A DNA stretch of 64,000 nt from Diphasiastrum complanatum (Eukaryota; Streptophyta; Lycopodiopsida; Lycopodiales; Lycopodiaceae): the NCBI GenBank assembly GCA_029204225.1, contig CM055103.1, positions 38,363,648 to 38,427,647 on the forward strand. Reading direction: 5' to 3'. Within the stretch, counting starts at the first letter, position 1. Each line of letters opens with the position of its first letter. This document shows positions 48,301-60,403 of the stretch, piece by piece. A program made the translations under genes and the position numbers. Under the pieces are notes generated by a model. That model was not told where the DNA came from, searched no databases, and was given only the letters and a program-made list of their open reading frames with translations.

Positions 48301-49292
48301 TACAGAGTACCCTTGTTGACATGTATGCAAAATGCGGGTGCTTAGAGGACGCTCGTGAATTGTTCAACAACATGACCGAACGAGATGTGGTTTCATGGAA
48401 CGTGATGATTGCGGGATATGCACAGAATGGGCTTGGCAAGGAGGCCCTTGCTATGTATGAGCAAATGCAGCAGGAAGGCGTTCAACCAAACAAGGTCACG
48501 TTTGTTTTTCTCCTAAAAGCATGTGCCAGCATTGCAGCCCTGGAACAGGGCAAGCAGCTCCACTCGCACATCATAAAGAGAGGCTTTGAGTCGGATGTGA
48601 TTGTACAGAGCACCCTTGTTGACATGTATGCAAAATGCGGATGCACCAAGGACGCCCGTGAATTGTTCAACAACATGACCGAACGAGATGTGGTTTCGTG
48701 GAATGTAATGATTGCGGGATATGCACAGAATGGGCTTGTCAAGGAGGCCCTTACTCTGTATGAGCAAATGCAACAGGAAGGCGTGCAGCCAGACAGTGTC
48801 ACGTATATTTGTGTTCTTTCTGCATGCAGCCATTCTGGCCTAGTAGACGAAGGTCGTCATCTCTTTGATTCCATGTGTAAAATTCACGCTGTCACACCAA
48901 CCATGGAACACTGTGCATGCATAGTAGATCTTTTATGCCGTGCAGGGCGCCTGGCTGATGCTGAGGACTTCATCAACGAATTGCCATTTCAGCCTGATAG
49001 TGTGGTTTGGAGGACTTTGCTTGGCGCTGCTAAAAATTATGGCAATGTGGAAGTTGGAAGACGTGCCTTTGACTGTGTCGTGAAGTTGGAACCAGAAAGT
49101 GCCTCAGCTTATGTGCTGCTATCGAACATTTATGCAGCTGCCGGCAGGATGGATGAGGTAGCAAAGATAAGAAAAGATATGGAGGACATAGGTGTGAGAA
49201 AAGTGCCGGGGTGTAGCTGGATTGAATTTGATAACCCAGTGCATGCCTTTGTTGTAGGTGATGCCAGTCATCCAGAAAGCAAGGAGATTTGA
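45327..49292 (+). CDS. PDF-PPR fusion protein, paralog C (eight exons)
   Basis: Exons: 45327-45606, 45790-45866, 46107-46245, 46335-46420, 46681-46837, 46978-47057, 47192-47337, 47477-49292; one joined frame of 926 residues. N-terminus: Ala/Ser/Arg-rich, targeting-like (about 93 residues). PDF motif one lacks one residue before LWKQFF; motif two reads NPAQWWDSRSDKK; motif three is as in A and B. The acceptor used in A and B (catgcag) has become catgttg here; the next AG, at 47475-47476, keeps the frame. The PPR array holds about four PLS triplets (LVDMYAKCGCLEDAREL, VISWNVMITGYAQNG), then E1/E2 (CACIVDLLCRAGRLADAEDF, ASAYVLLSNIYAAAGR) and an E+ start (VPGCSWIEFDN, VVGDASHPESKEI). A TGA replaces the Trp that follows KEI. 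This copy keeps most of E+ in frame. Organellar location and DNA/RNA roles are inferred. Confidence 0.82.
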
Positions 49293-49318
49293 ACTATATG
49301 TATTGGTGGGCTTGATGA

Positions 49319-49492
49319 AAGCTGGCCATTGCTTTTGGGTTCATCAGCATGCCTCCCGGGACATCTCTTCTCATCAAGAAGAATTTTCGCATTTGTTTTG
49401 ATTGCCACAATGCCATAAAGATGATTTCAGAAGAAATGATGGGGTTTCACCATTTTAAGGATGGCGTCTGTTCTTGTGGAGATTATTGCTGA
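49319..49492 (+). pseudogene. DYW-domain remnant behind paralog C
   Basis: An open 57-codon stretch in another frame: [55 protein letters not shown], then TGA at 49490-49492. It keeps the CxDCH zinc ligands but lacks the segment before KLAIAF (with the HSE active-site residues) and about 12 residues before FHHF. The final Trp of DYW is changed to Cys (TGG to TGC). It lies 27 bp after the stop of paralog C, so the gene once ended in a full DYW domain. Confidence 0.92.
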
Positions 49493-50700
49493 TTGTAAGT
49501 GACAAAAAACAGCAAGAAGAAGTAGCTCATTTGTAAAGGCAAGGCTTGGTTTTGGAGTTTTTTGTTGCTTATATTGTCACATAATTTAGTCCCGAGTCTT
49601 GTGTAGGTTTTTGGATGGTATTCTTATTGGCCTTCTGGACAGAATACAAGCCATTCACCTGTATCTCCATTTTTTATTTGAGTTTTTGGCCCTGCCGTAG
49701 GCAGGGGCTTATTGTTTTCATGTTTGGTTTTAACCTGCTTGAGATCTTTTTTTTTTCCTTTTTATTTCTAAATTTTTTAATACATTTTGAGGGCCTTAAC
49801 GATTATTGCGACGACACGTTTCAATTTTTTTAGTTTTTAACAGCACTCTATTTTGAAGTTCTCCAAGTCTTCACGCTGTCGCAAATCACTTTGGACGGAG
49901 ACAATTTGAAGTTTTGATATTTTTTTGTCACGTTCCTTGTCCTCGCTGGCGCTGCATGCAGGTGTGGATGTGTGGGTGCCACCAACGTGATCTGATCTGT
50001 TGGCATAGAAACCATTTCTTTGAATCGTAGTCTCCTCCAGGAATCCTGTGATTTACAATCATAAATCCTTTGATTTGTAGAGAAGCAATTTTGAAAAGAA
50101 AAAGTGAATATCAGACTGATAGAAACTGAAAGAGGTAATTTTGAAAGGAAAAACTGGGTATGAGTTTCATAGAAACTGAAAGCAATATAGCACATGGTTC
50201 GGAAGTTAGACAAGTTCAAATTTTTTGTAAGATGCTGATAGTTTTGCATAAGCTTTGTGGCTTTTATTCGCTACTACATAGGACTCCAGATAACAATTCG
50301 TTGATCTGTTTCTATGTTTATATATGAGTTGTGGTGTAAAATAATGGCTGAAGTGGAGATAGATGCATTTGGTTTGCACGTGCATTGAAAATGTATAGGC
50401 ACTGATACAAACTTGCAATTGTTTTACCAAGAGCTTGTGTATCAATTGTGGCATCAATGTCTCATAAAATTTGCATGGCAGATATTCTGGCTACAAGGCA
50501 TATTTAGCCGTAACATAAGGAGTTTCTTTCTCCACCTTATATCAGTGTACTTTAGAGCATATCTTCGTGTCTATCTGATGTAGTTTCCACCAGGCTGATG
50601 TAGGCCGATGCTATTTTGAAGCAGTAACAATCATCATGTTGGGATTAATTCTGGATCAATATAGCATGCAATCAATCAATCAACTAAAGAGCCATTCTTG
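49493..50700. other. 3' flank of paralog C; no gene recognised
   Basis: To about 49680 the sequence matches the 3' flank of paralog A. The remainder is AT-rich, with no recognised coding sequence. Confidence 0.55.
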
Positions 50701-50721
50701 AATTTCTGAAAGGGGGATACC

Positions 50722-52340
50722 TCAATATTGATAGGAAACTAGCCAGTCCTCTCCAAGGTTGCTCTGCCTGTCAGTCTTGCAGGTCCGCTGGCGTCGGATT
50801 TTCGATAATCCTTTGATTTCTGCTGGTCTGTCCCTTCTATACTCTTCTTCCCCTATTCTGCTGCTTACCTTGCTACCTGCTCTTCTTCTTATAAGATCAA
50901 TAGCCAACTTTTGGTCGTGAGTGACCGACGGTAGCTACTAGTAACAATAATGTTCGTGGTGGGCTCCGATGGTTGGAAACTGCGCATGATTCACATTGAA
51001 CTGACTACGTGCAATGTCTATGGCAACTCTGGTGATGGCCAACAACACGAAAAGTTTTCTTCAACGCAAAGTAAGGTGATGATCTTAGTAGGAGCGCTGG
51101 CTCACGCACTTCCTTGTTCAAGCGCGAGACAGGTCTGACTGTCCCCTGATAGGATGATCCATGGAGACTTGCGAGGCTGAGTCCTTAGCTGGTAGGTGAG
51201 ACTAGTTTCCAAATCAGAACGATGTGGCAAACGTTGCTGGAGCAACAATCTGAACTACCTCAAAGCGCAGTCTGATAGCTTCAGTATAGTGGGAATGAGC
51301 ATGATTAGCAAGCTATTTAGTAAAGGCTTGTCATCCCGGAGCTGATTAGCTGCCCGAAGTCATCCCACAAATCTGTTCTCGTAGAAGGCATTCTCAATTC
51401 TGAATAGTCCTCAGCTTCTTGTTTGTTAATACTTTCAGAAATCAATTCTGGTAGACTGACTCCGGATTCCTTTAAGATATCAATCTGATCAACATCAGCT
51501 AAATCTATGCTAGTGTTAAGCCTTTCAATATCGAAATTCGAAAACTAATGTCGTTCTTCAAGACATAGTTGTTGCTAATGACATTGAGGGAATGTACCTG
51601 ACCTAGTAGGGGAATCTCCATTAGTTTCATACTCAGTGAAATCTACGGATGAGAAGTCAAATATTTGCAAGAAGCCAGTTTGATCCAATGCTCGTTCTTT
51701 ATCATATTCTATTGTCGATGCTAACGTGGGCTACCGCTCTGACGAGCTAAATAACTGATCTTTACAATTTGTCGAGGTTGTAGTTAACAAGGATGATAGA
51801 GAATCGCAATTTATTGACCTTGAAAAACCAGCAAGATACAGCACCGACGAAGGTGATGAACAATTCGAAGTAAAATTGTCGCTCGAGGTAGATATGACTG
51901 TACAGGTTTGCGTTGATGCTTACTATTTACGCTGATGCTAAGATTTAGATCCGTGATTCTATTTTATATTGCATGATCGCTGGTCGGAGACGTAGGATGA
52001 CAGATCACCATCTCTGAAGAGTAAATCTTATGAATATCTGATAAATTAATTTCGACTGAGCATGATTCCTTGCTTGTCAGTCTTGAGTCTTGTAGTAATT
52101 CATTGCATGTTAAAGATATTCTCGCGGAATCGGTTTCATGCTCGGAAGTCTTTTTCAAGGATTCTGAAACTGAATTACCCTGAGACTGAAAGACGGAAGA
52201 ACTTGGGCGATTTTCATTCCTTCGATCCGCTCTAGGTTGACAATGTGGTTAAAGTATACTGTATATCTAGCTTTTGCAAGCTTTACTCCGGTCCTTGTCA
52301 TACGCACAAGATATACCGTAATTTGTGTAGACTAGAACCA
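50722..52340 (-). pseudogene. Decayed or multi-exon unrecognised gene
   Basis: The minus strand reads as protein-like, Ser/Asp/Glu-rich text in pieces. At about 52270-52330: TRTGVKLAKARYTVYF. At 52158-51964: SLKKTSEHETDSAR. At about 51880-51600: SPSSVLYLAGFSRSINC and FDFSSVDFTEYETNGDS. At about 51535-51300: NTSIDLADVDQIDILKE and STRTDLWDDFGQLISSG. At 50907-50722: a basic, charged end (KIRRQRTCKTDR, GEDWLVSYQY). Frames change and stops intervene, so this is either a degraded gene or one with introns I could not define. I do not recognise the family. Confidence 0.35.
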
Positions 52341-53030
<690 letters not shown>

Positions 53031-53077
53031 GGTTGTACCATGATGAAAATCAGAGGCTTCCATGCCTCATAAAGATC

Positions 53078-54286
53078 TCAAAGATCATAGAGATCAAGAT
53101 CATAAGATGAGCAAAAGTGTTGATTATCAAAATTAAGCAAACTAGCTTGACTAGTCCACATATTATGAACTTTATCCATGATGGATCTAATCTTGAAATC
53201 AAATTCTATCTTGATCTTCTTGAGGCTAAATACTTGCTCAAGGATGTAAGTGTCCTCTTTGGATGCTTCACTTAATCTCAAGAGAAGTTTACAAAATGCC
53301 TCAAACCATGTAAAAGCATGATTTTTCAAACTATGAGCAACAAGCTCATTCTTGCTCTTACTAGATCCAAGAGCATACACTTGTTGACTCAACCACTTGC
53401 TTTCTAAGTAATCTGGAAACATATCTAAGCCATGAATGACAAGTAATATGTCCATACTAGAGGCATGATACAAGACAATCATTACCTCACTCCAACTATG
53501 AGATGTAGAAACCTCATAAAAGCAAGATGGTACATCAAGTAATGAAAGAGAAGCATGAGAGAATATGTTGGAGTGAATACCACCTGAAACTTTCCTCTCT
53601 TTACCATGAACTTTGAGCCACAAAGACTCGGCCTTGCCCCTTGAAGATCCCCTTGAAACCATGTGTTGAGAAGACTCCTCCTCAAGCCTTGGCAAATCTC
53701 CATCATACACTTGGATTTTTGGTAGATTTGAGAATCCTACCATCATCCTCTTGATTGAAATTGGATCCTCCTTACTCCTTATGTGCAAAGGAATATTGGC
53801 AAAGAAAATGGATCTAAAGATCCCCAAAGTATCAACTATTGCAATCTTCATATCAAGTACTTTTGATAAGAGGTACCTCCAATTGAAGTCTTCAAGCAAG
53901 AAGTCACATGAAATAGCACTATCTTTGCTTCTACATGATGAAATGAAATCATTCAAATGAACAAAATAAGAGAATTGATGAGAAGTAGACCTCCTTGGCA
54001 ATAACTCTCCATGTGCTTTTGCCAAAGCACTATCTTCATGAGCTTCACCATCTTGGAACATAGACTGAGGTACATCACTTGCCTCCTTCTTGAGATGATC
54101 CAAGCTCCTCTTGGCCACACTTCCACAAGGATTAGCATCAATTTTGAAAAGCTTACCACAACTAGTCCCTCTGGCTACCTTATCATCATTTCTCTTCTTT
54201 AAAAGCAAAATGCCTCTTATTACCACAAATGAAGTACTTCTTGTTGGATTTGCAACTTGTTGATGTTTGTGATGACTCTTCATCAC
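53078..54286 (-). CDS. 402-codon open frame in a copia element, unrecognised
   Basis: An uninterrupted minus-strand frame directly after a copia gag. Its first ~35 codons overlap, in another frame, the gag zinc-knuckle region, so the true start may be downstream of 54180. It contains no protease, integrase or reverse-transcriptase motif. It is moderately hydrophobic, with segments such as FSYFVHLNDFISSC, DFNWRYLLSKVLDMK, WLKVHGKERKVSGG, MDILLVIHGLDMFPDYL and KIEFDFKIRSIMDKVHNMW. A frame this long without stops in about 40% GC DNA is unlikely by chance but not excluded. It sits where pol should be, so it may be a captured or element-specific gene. No function can be given. Confidence 0.45.
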   Translation of the reverse strand: MMKSHHKHQQVANPTRSTSFVVIRGILLLKKRNDDKVARGTSCGKLFKIDANPCGSVAKRSLDHLKKEASDVPQSMFQDGEAHEDSALAKAHGELLPRRSTSHQFSYFVHLNDFISSCRSKDSAISCDFLLEDFNWRYLLSKVLDMKIAIVDTLGIFRSIFFANIPLHIRSKEDPISIKRMMVGFSNLPKIQVYDGDLPRLEEESSQHMVSRGSSRGKAESLWLKVHGKERKVSGGIHSNIFSHASLSLLDVPSCFYEVSTSHSWSEVMIVLYHASSMDILLVIHGLDMFPDYLESKWLSQQVYALGSSKSKNELVAHSLKNHAFTWFEAFCKLLLRLSEASKEDTYILEQVFSLKKIKIEFDFKIRSIMDKVHNMWTSQASLLNFDNQHFCSSYDLDLYDL

Positions 54287-54686
54287 TCTCCTCCTTTGAC
54301 TTGTCCTTCATGAAATGTTGATGTTGCTCTTTGTCCCTTCCTCTTGGCTGGTCCTTTGTTAACTATGTTTTCACCTTCCCACCATAGATGGATTCCAATG
54401 TGTCCCAAGCCTCCTTGGATGTGGTATATGAGCCAATATCACACAACAATTTATTTGAAACATTTATCTTTATGATATGTAGAGCCATCCTAGCTCTCTT
54501 TTTGTACTTTTGGACCTCTTGGAGCTCTTGAGGCCCCTCCTCAAGTCCTAGCACAATCTTCATCACATCTTGGAGCACCAAAATGGACTCCATTCTAGCC
54601 TTCCAAATAGAATAGTTGGAGGATTCCAATAGAAAGGAATCCCCTAGATGCCATGTAATAGTGAAGGCTCCTTGTGATTTAGGCAA
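54180..54686 (-). pseudogene. Copia gag with degenerate zinc knuckle
   Basis: The frame 54686-54363 reads as copia gag: NYSIWKARMESILVLQDVMK, KRARMALHIIKINVSN, TTSKEAWDTLESIYGGK. After a stop, the neighbouring frame continues with a Lys/Glu-rich stretch and KKYFICGNKRHFAF, a zinc knuckle that has lost Cys residues. It belongs to the element whose 5' LTR and primer site lie at 55366-55810. Confidence 0.85.
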
Positions 54687-55365
54687 TAAAATGTTGCTTC
54701 TCTCTCACTATAGGATCCTTGAAAGGTGTACTACCAACTCCTATGCAAGATCTTGCAACAAAATGTGAGATGGATCTCACTAGCTCTACCAATCTCCCTC
54801 AAACTAGATCAACCTCTCATCAATTGATGGAGTATAGGCAAAGTTTGGGTCAAACTATCTTTGGCACGTGTGAAACACTCCAAGAATTCACAAATCACTC
54901 AAATACAAGCCAATTGTATGAAAGAAAGTGGCCTTGACCTTTGGGAAGCCTATTCTTGAATTTTTTGGTCAAACTAGCAAGATATGATCAAACTAAATGT
55001 GTCCACACAGGTCTAGGTGCCCTACCTAAACCTCTTCAAAAGCTTATAACTTTTGATTGGCTCCACCAAATGGATTTGAAAAAAATTGCTACAAAAACTA
55101 GACAAAACTAGCTTTCAAAAAGCTATCTAGCACCGAATTTGGATCTAATTTGGAAGAGAACTTTCCAAATGAACTTGGCTGTACTTTACACATGTCTAAG
55201 CAGAGAATTCTATACAGTACCTGAAATGATTCAATCATTATGATAATGAACTCTCTTGATCCAAATTTCCTTGAGATAGCATGGGAGATGCAATCACTCT
55301 CTAGATCTTGATTTTCATGAAAATTTTGAAACTATGGATGATAGATGCATCAAAAACTTAGGTAG
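54687..55365. other. Copia leader region; no coding sequence recognised
   Basis: Lies between the primer-binding site (55366-55377) and gag (from 54686) on the minus strand. No known motif. Confidence 0.5.
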
Positions 55366-55377
55366 GCTCTGATACCA
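55366..55377 (-). promoter_or_regulatory. Copia primer-binding site (minus strand)
   Basis: TGGTATCAGAGC on the minus strand, directly after the LTR end at 55378. Confidence 0.92.
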
Positions 55378-55810
55378 TGTGAAAATCCACACATGTGGGA
55401 ATGTCCTAATGTTTGAAATTGATCTTAGTAAGCTTGGCTCATGCACTATAGATCACCTATTGATTAAAATCCAAGATCAATGACAAGATCTAAGGCAAAA
55501 GGCCATTCTACATGCATTCATTCATTACCAAAAGGTGTTTCACACATGTGGAAGACTTCATGAAGTAAACTAAGTCCCAACAAGCTCCTCTCCTCGGGTA
55601 GAGAGAGAGAATATCACTTTTGGGCTCATCTAGAGAGAGAATGCAATACAAGCAAAACAATGGCTAATTCCTATTGTACCCCTTAAACATAGCCTCTCTG
55701 ATCCTATTGGATGTGTGATGCAACATCCCTCACCTTTGATTGGACCCTTGCAACACATCTCTCTCTTATGATTAGACCCTTTGACTTTTGCCGCCACATA
55801 GGGTGCATCA
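55378..55810 (-). repeat. 5' LTR of the minus-strand copia element
   Basis: On the minus strand it ends ...gattttcaca at 55378, next to the primer-binding site. A likely start is TGATGCACCC at 55810, giving about 433 bp. The start is tentative, as no partner LTR was found in the window. Confidence 0.6.
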
Positions 55811-56770
55811 CTCAGCAATTGCAAACTGGTTTTTTTGTGTCATGCTATTAAGTTTATGTACAATCATATCTCTTTGCACATGCACATACATATGTAATTG
55901 TTAGTAGTTTATTAATCATGAACATTTTCGTATGAGTTGAAGACTTTTTGCACGTGTAACATTTTGTATATTGGCTAGTGGATTGTGTAACAGTGCAATG
56001 TCGCCATGTAGTCATGGGTATTTATATGCAATGAATTAATCTATGCTATTCGTATCAATACAACTGATTTGTTCATAAATATTGTTATACAGTTGAGTAT
56101 AGGATTTTATTCAATTTTGCTTTGTTTGTTATGTGACTATTTAATATCATGTTATAGATTTATGTCTAGAATCAAAAATATTTTTATAGATGTATGCATG
56201 TTCATGAATGACGTTCATAGTTTTTAGTTAATAGTAGAAAAACAAATTTTTTGTATGAGGTGGAAAACCCTTATGCATATAATATTACGTATGTATGTTG
56301 GTGGAAATCCAACAAAAGTAGGTAATTTATAAGAAATGTATAGAAGAACATACCTGATAAGATAATACATGGTTATTCATATTTTGTTCCATGGTTTTGT
56401 ATATTTGAATCTATTTTTTGATCTGGTGATAGATAGACAATTGTTATATTTCAATCTAAATAATCAAGTACCAAACAAAAAAAAATAAAATTTTGTATAT
56501 AAGAACAAGATCTTTTCTACATGCAATAATTAGTTATTGATGTAAAAGTGATATGTGATTTGTTTAAATATGTGACTTTAGTGTTTGTGTAAGAGGAGTG
56601 AGAGTTATCATTCAACAAGAATGCAAAAGGATGTAGAACAATAGCGAATCTATATAATGAAGTTGTAGTAACAATAATCAGATCACAATACAATTGCGCT
56701 AATAAGTGTGTGATCCTACTTACAGATTCAAAACAATTGCTAATGTTCTAAATATATCTCTCTCTTTATG
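55811..56770. other. AT-rich, no gene recognised
   Basis: Nearly a kilobase of A/T-rich sequence without frames of note. Part of it may be the far end of the LTR listed next. Confidence 0.5.
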
Positions 56771-57474
56771 ATCACTAACTCTAAGGAGTCAGCTACTGTA
56801 AGACCCGTTCTGGTCGTTTGATCTCTGTCAGATGACTTAAGATGTATCTACGATATCTTCAATCGCTCATTTACATTTATAGCAACTGGAAGATCTTGTA
56901 TTATTCTAACTTTACATTTACAAGATTGTTTGACAGTTGATTAACTGCCTAATTAGACAGTTGTTATTGGAGCGTGAAGACGTAGACAGTTTGTACATGG
57001 AATATTGTGTATTTTTGCAGAGTGTCGCTTGTGTAGTATCCCGTGTAAAATTACAGTGTTGGGTTTTTTCGCCTTTTGTCGCCTGTCAAAAATTGCATGT
57101 AAAAATGCAGTGTCACATTTTTTCCTAATCGTCGTCTGTCAAAAACTGCATGTAAAAATGTAGTGTCGCATTTTTCATAGTTTTGGCAAAAAGTGTCACT
57201 TTTCTAGAAGTGCCTAAATGGCCCAAAAACAACTTGCATAAGTGTCGCTAAACACTTAGTGGAAAATTAAAGTAAAAAGAAGCGACAGTGTCGGGTGTCG
57301 GATTTTTTGCCTATGAAAAAACCTGAGTAAAAATGCAGACTGTGGCGACAATCAGTTCAAATATGCAGATTGTTGGAAAATAGTTCATTTTTTGCAGGTT
57401 TCATCTGAGAGAGTAAAAGTCAGAGAAGGAAGAAGGATTGTTGGGATGAGTAGGAGTTAGATTAAATTCCAACA
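56771..57474 (-). repeat. 3' LTR of copia element Y (minus strand)
   Basis: On the minus strand, a polypurine tract (aagggggag) is followed by TGTTGGAATT at 57474. The LTR start and its internal motifs (gacaggcgacaaaaggcgaa, repeated tttttacatgca units, cgacactctg) resemble the LTR at 40473-41631, so the two belong to related families. A TATA-like tgctataaatg lies near 56875-56885. The far border is not defined. Confidence 0.65.
57079..57178 (-). repeat. ~55-bp tandem units inside LTR Y
   Basis: gtctgtcaaaaactgcatgt then aaaaatgtagtgtcgcattt, twice (about 57079-57124 and 57135-57178), with a weaker third unit at about 57030-57075. Confidence 0.75.
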
Positions 57475-58680
57475 CTCCCCCTTAAGCTAACTGCTGCGAG
57501 TCTGAACTACAATTGAGATTTATCATATCTACTAGGGTAGAATGTTTATCTCTAACAATGGCTTTGTCAAAATATCAGCCAACATACTGTTTGTGTGACA
57601 ATAACTTAGTACAACATCTTGGTTTTGAACTTTCTCTCTAAGAAAATGGAACCGAACTTCTATGTGTTTAGTTCTAGCATGAGTACGTGGGCTCAGAGAT
57701 AGAGCTATGCAGCTCTGATTGTCGCACTGGAGTATTGTTGGACCGATCTGTGGGAATTGCAGATCCTGCAGCAGCCTTCTCAGCCAAATGATCTCCTTCA
57801 CTGCCGATGTAGTTGCAACATATTTGGATTCTGTAGAGGACAACGAAATGTATTTCTGCTTTCTGCTGTTCCATGAAATGGGTCCTCTTGCAAGGAAACA
57901 AATATAATCTGATGTGGATTTTCTAGTATCTACGTCTCCTGCCCAATCGAAATCTGAATAAGTAGTCAGTGTGAGTGCAACTTTTGTGTTGCCGTTGTAA
58001 CTCAAGGCATAGTGCTTTGAGGCTTGAATGTACTTCAAAACTTTTCAGTGTTGTAGGCTTGGATTGGACATGAATTGCGACAGTGTGCTCACAGCATATG
58101 CAAGATCAAGTCATGTGTAGATCATAGAGTACGTGATAGATTCTATTACTGATTGATAGAGGTACTTGCACATTTCTTGCTGATCTGCCTTCGTTCTGGG
58201 GCACATATCTTTGGATAGCTTGCATCTTGGATCTATAGGAGTATCTATGGGTTTGCAATCCTCCATGCCATATCTGCGAAGTACATTGATTAGGTAAGAT
58301 TGTTGGCTTATGGTGATCCTTCTGCTCACACGATCTCTGCTGATCTCCATACCGAGAAGGTAATGGACTAGGCCTAAATCGGTCGAACTCTGATGAGAGC
58401 CAAGATTTGGTTTCTAGTAGTAACTAATTTGAATTGCTGATGATTACAGAATCATCAACGTATAGTGCTATTATGACGTAGCTTTGCCCTTTTCGTTTTA
58501 GATACACATTCGAATATGCGGAATAGGAGGTAAAGTCGTGCTGCAACAAGAAACGATTTGATCTATCGTACCGGGCCCTCTGAGCTTGCTTCAGATCGTA
58601 TAATGTCTTATGCAATTTACATATTAGATGCTCCTTGCCTTGAAGGACATAACCTTCTGGTTGATAGATGAACATATCTT
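57475..58680 (-). pseudogene. Copia element Y: reverse transcriptase and RNase H
   Basis: On the minus strand: QPEGYVLQGKEHLICKLHK and LYVDDSVI (the catalytic YVDD is intact) at 58675-58424; GMEDCKPIDTPIDP at 58350-58111; then a 168-codon RNase H frame (58038-57532) with DWAGDVDTRKSTS, SSTESKYVATT, CDNQSCIAL and LADILTKPL. Stops separate the pieces. This is the 3' end of an element whose protease and integrase appear to lie at 62.1-63.6 kb; the parts are separated by another copia element. Confidence 0.9.
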
Positions 58681-58959
58681 CTTGTATATATCCATGTAGG
58701 AATGTCGTCTAGATGTCCATCTGGTAAATGTTCAGATCTTCTGCAGCAGCTATAGCCAATAAGGTGTAAACAATTTCAGATCCTTAAGATCCAATCCACT
58801 TAAATGATCTTTGGTTAGAAAGAGAAATACATTACCAATATCACCAATGTAGAAAAAATCAGCATCTACACACAAATTGAGATACAAACACTAATAGAAC
58901 TTGATCAAACTTGAATGAAATGATAAAATATTGTTGCTGTCCGTACAAAACTAGCAAGC

Positions 58960-59376
58960 TATTGTATTTCACACATGTGGATCCGAAAATAACAATAAAT
59001 GATCATTCTATACATAGAATTGCAAGCAATCACCAAGATAGTGCACCAATAGATAGTAGAACCCAAGAGAACTATGTATAAGCATGAAATAATCCGTTTA
59101 TAACAGGTCCAAATCCTATTTGGCCACTTGGCTTTCCCACCAAAATGCTAATCCTACTATTTTTGGGTCTAGATTCAATGTACCCAACTATTCAAATTTG
59201 AATCTACTCAAACTTGCATTCTAACTTTCCCACACTTTCAAAAAGTGTTTATTCAAATGACATTTAGACTAATGAACTTTGAAAAGTCAATCTCTAAGTC
59301 TAAAACAAGTTTCGGCCTCAATATGCCAAATATGGAAATATAGCAAAATATGATGAAACTAGTTGAATCGTTCACA
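58960..59376 (-). repeat. 3' LTR of copia element X (minus strand)
   Basis: On the minus strand, gaagagggag (polypurine tract) is followed by TGTGAACGAT at 59376. The other end probably lies near 58960, where cacatgtgtgaaatacaata resembles the end of the LTR at 55378-55810. The left border is approximate. Confidence 0.6.
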
Positions 59377-59377
59377 C

Positions 59378-59656
59378 TCCCTCTTCAACTAGTTTTAGCA
59401 TAGACTTTGATAGCACTCCAAGTGAAGTCTTATGATTCATGAACAAGTCCTTTCCCAATGCTTTGGTGAAGATACCAGCTACACATTCCCTTGAAGACAC
59501 ATGTTGAAGCTCCATCTCCTTTGCAATGACTTGCTCCCTCACAAAGTGATATTGTATCTCAATATGCTTGCTCCTAGCATAGTTTTTGACAATAGAACTT
59601 TGATCCATCATAAGAATGATCTTCTTTCTAAGAATAGACCTCCTTTCAATAATCAT
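59378..59656 (-). pseudogene. Copia element X: end of RNase H
   Basis: Minus-strand frame with KNYARSKHIEIQYHFVREQV, HVSSRECVAGIFTKALGKD and LKLVEEGV before the stop: the last ~60 residues of copia pol. The CDNQS region upstream is damaged (MMDQSSI). Confidence 0.85.
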
Positions 59657-59659
59657 GTA

Positions 59660-60400
59660 ATGCTCAAACTAGAAACAACCATAATTGATATAGAGAATAG
59701 TGTCCACATGGGATGCTTCACTATTTCTTACATCAATTTTACATGTAAAAATGTGACTAGAACATGAAGAATAAAATAGAATGTAAATGAGATGATTCTA
59801 CCATGCTTCCAACTCTGAACTCTCTGAAAAAATATAACAAACAGCCAATAAATGTGAGTGATCAACATTTGCTTGCATATCTCCTCCTTCTTTCTCCTTT
59901 GTTGCAATGTATCCACCATGATACTCCATGATTGAGCTTCCATATCCATCTTGCCACAAGATACCATCATACCTTGATGACTTGACCATAAATGAGTGAC
60001 ATAATGAGCCTCCAATAGCTTCATTTCCATCAGCAGAACTAGCCAAGAATGCTAGTACAAATCCAACATCAAAACAATGCTCACCAATGTAGCTAGTTTT
60101 AACATATCTTGACAATTTGCACACATCCACATGAAATTGCTCGAACATGAGATAGAACAAGTAAAGTAAACTTGAACAGCACTTATTTGCTGATCCTTTG
60201 ACCTTACTTGATTATTCAATTTTCTACAAAAATAGATCCATAACATCTTTGCCAATCACTTCTCCTTTGATGCTCTTGAAAAGCTCCAAATGGCCAACTT
60301 CTCTTTTGACTAGTTGAAGCGCTTTGAGATCAACCTCTTGATCTTCAACTTGACCATCAAAGTCATTGAGCAAACTTTTTTTTTCTAGATCCATTACTTT
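59660..60400 (-). pseudogene. Unrecognised coding-like tract in the RT position of copia X
   Basis: Between the RT start (60404) and the RNase H end (59656), the minus strand holds no RT motifs. Instead it reads from about 60395 as MDLEKKKSLLNDFDGQVEDQ, LKALQLVKREVGHLELFKS and IKGEVIGKDV, then stops. Next comes a 120-codon frame (60160-59798) with KLSRYVKTSYIGEHCFD, LAFLASSADGNEAIGGS, RYDGILWQDGYGSS and CYIFSESSELEAW. The regular composition looks like former host exons. I cannot name the gene. Confidence 0.35.
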
Positions 60401-60403
60401 ATT

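Noticed and set aside
49848-50249. 133-codon minus-strand frame downstream of paralog C
   Set aside because: No recognised domain, composition follows AT-rich DNA, no homologous frame behind A or B.
57371-57474. Possible 104-bp mini-LTR bounded by TGTTGG and CCAACA
   Set aside because: The sequence beyond 57371 continues with motifs of the longer LTR family seen at 40.5 kb, so the inner TGTTGG is more likely fortuitous.
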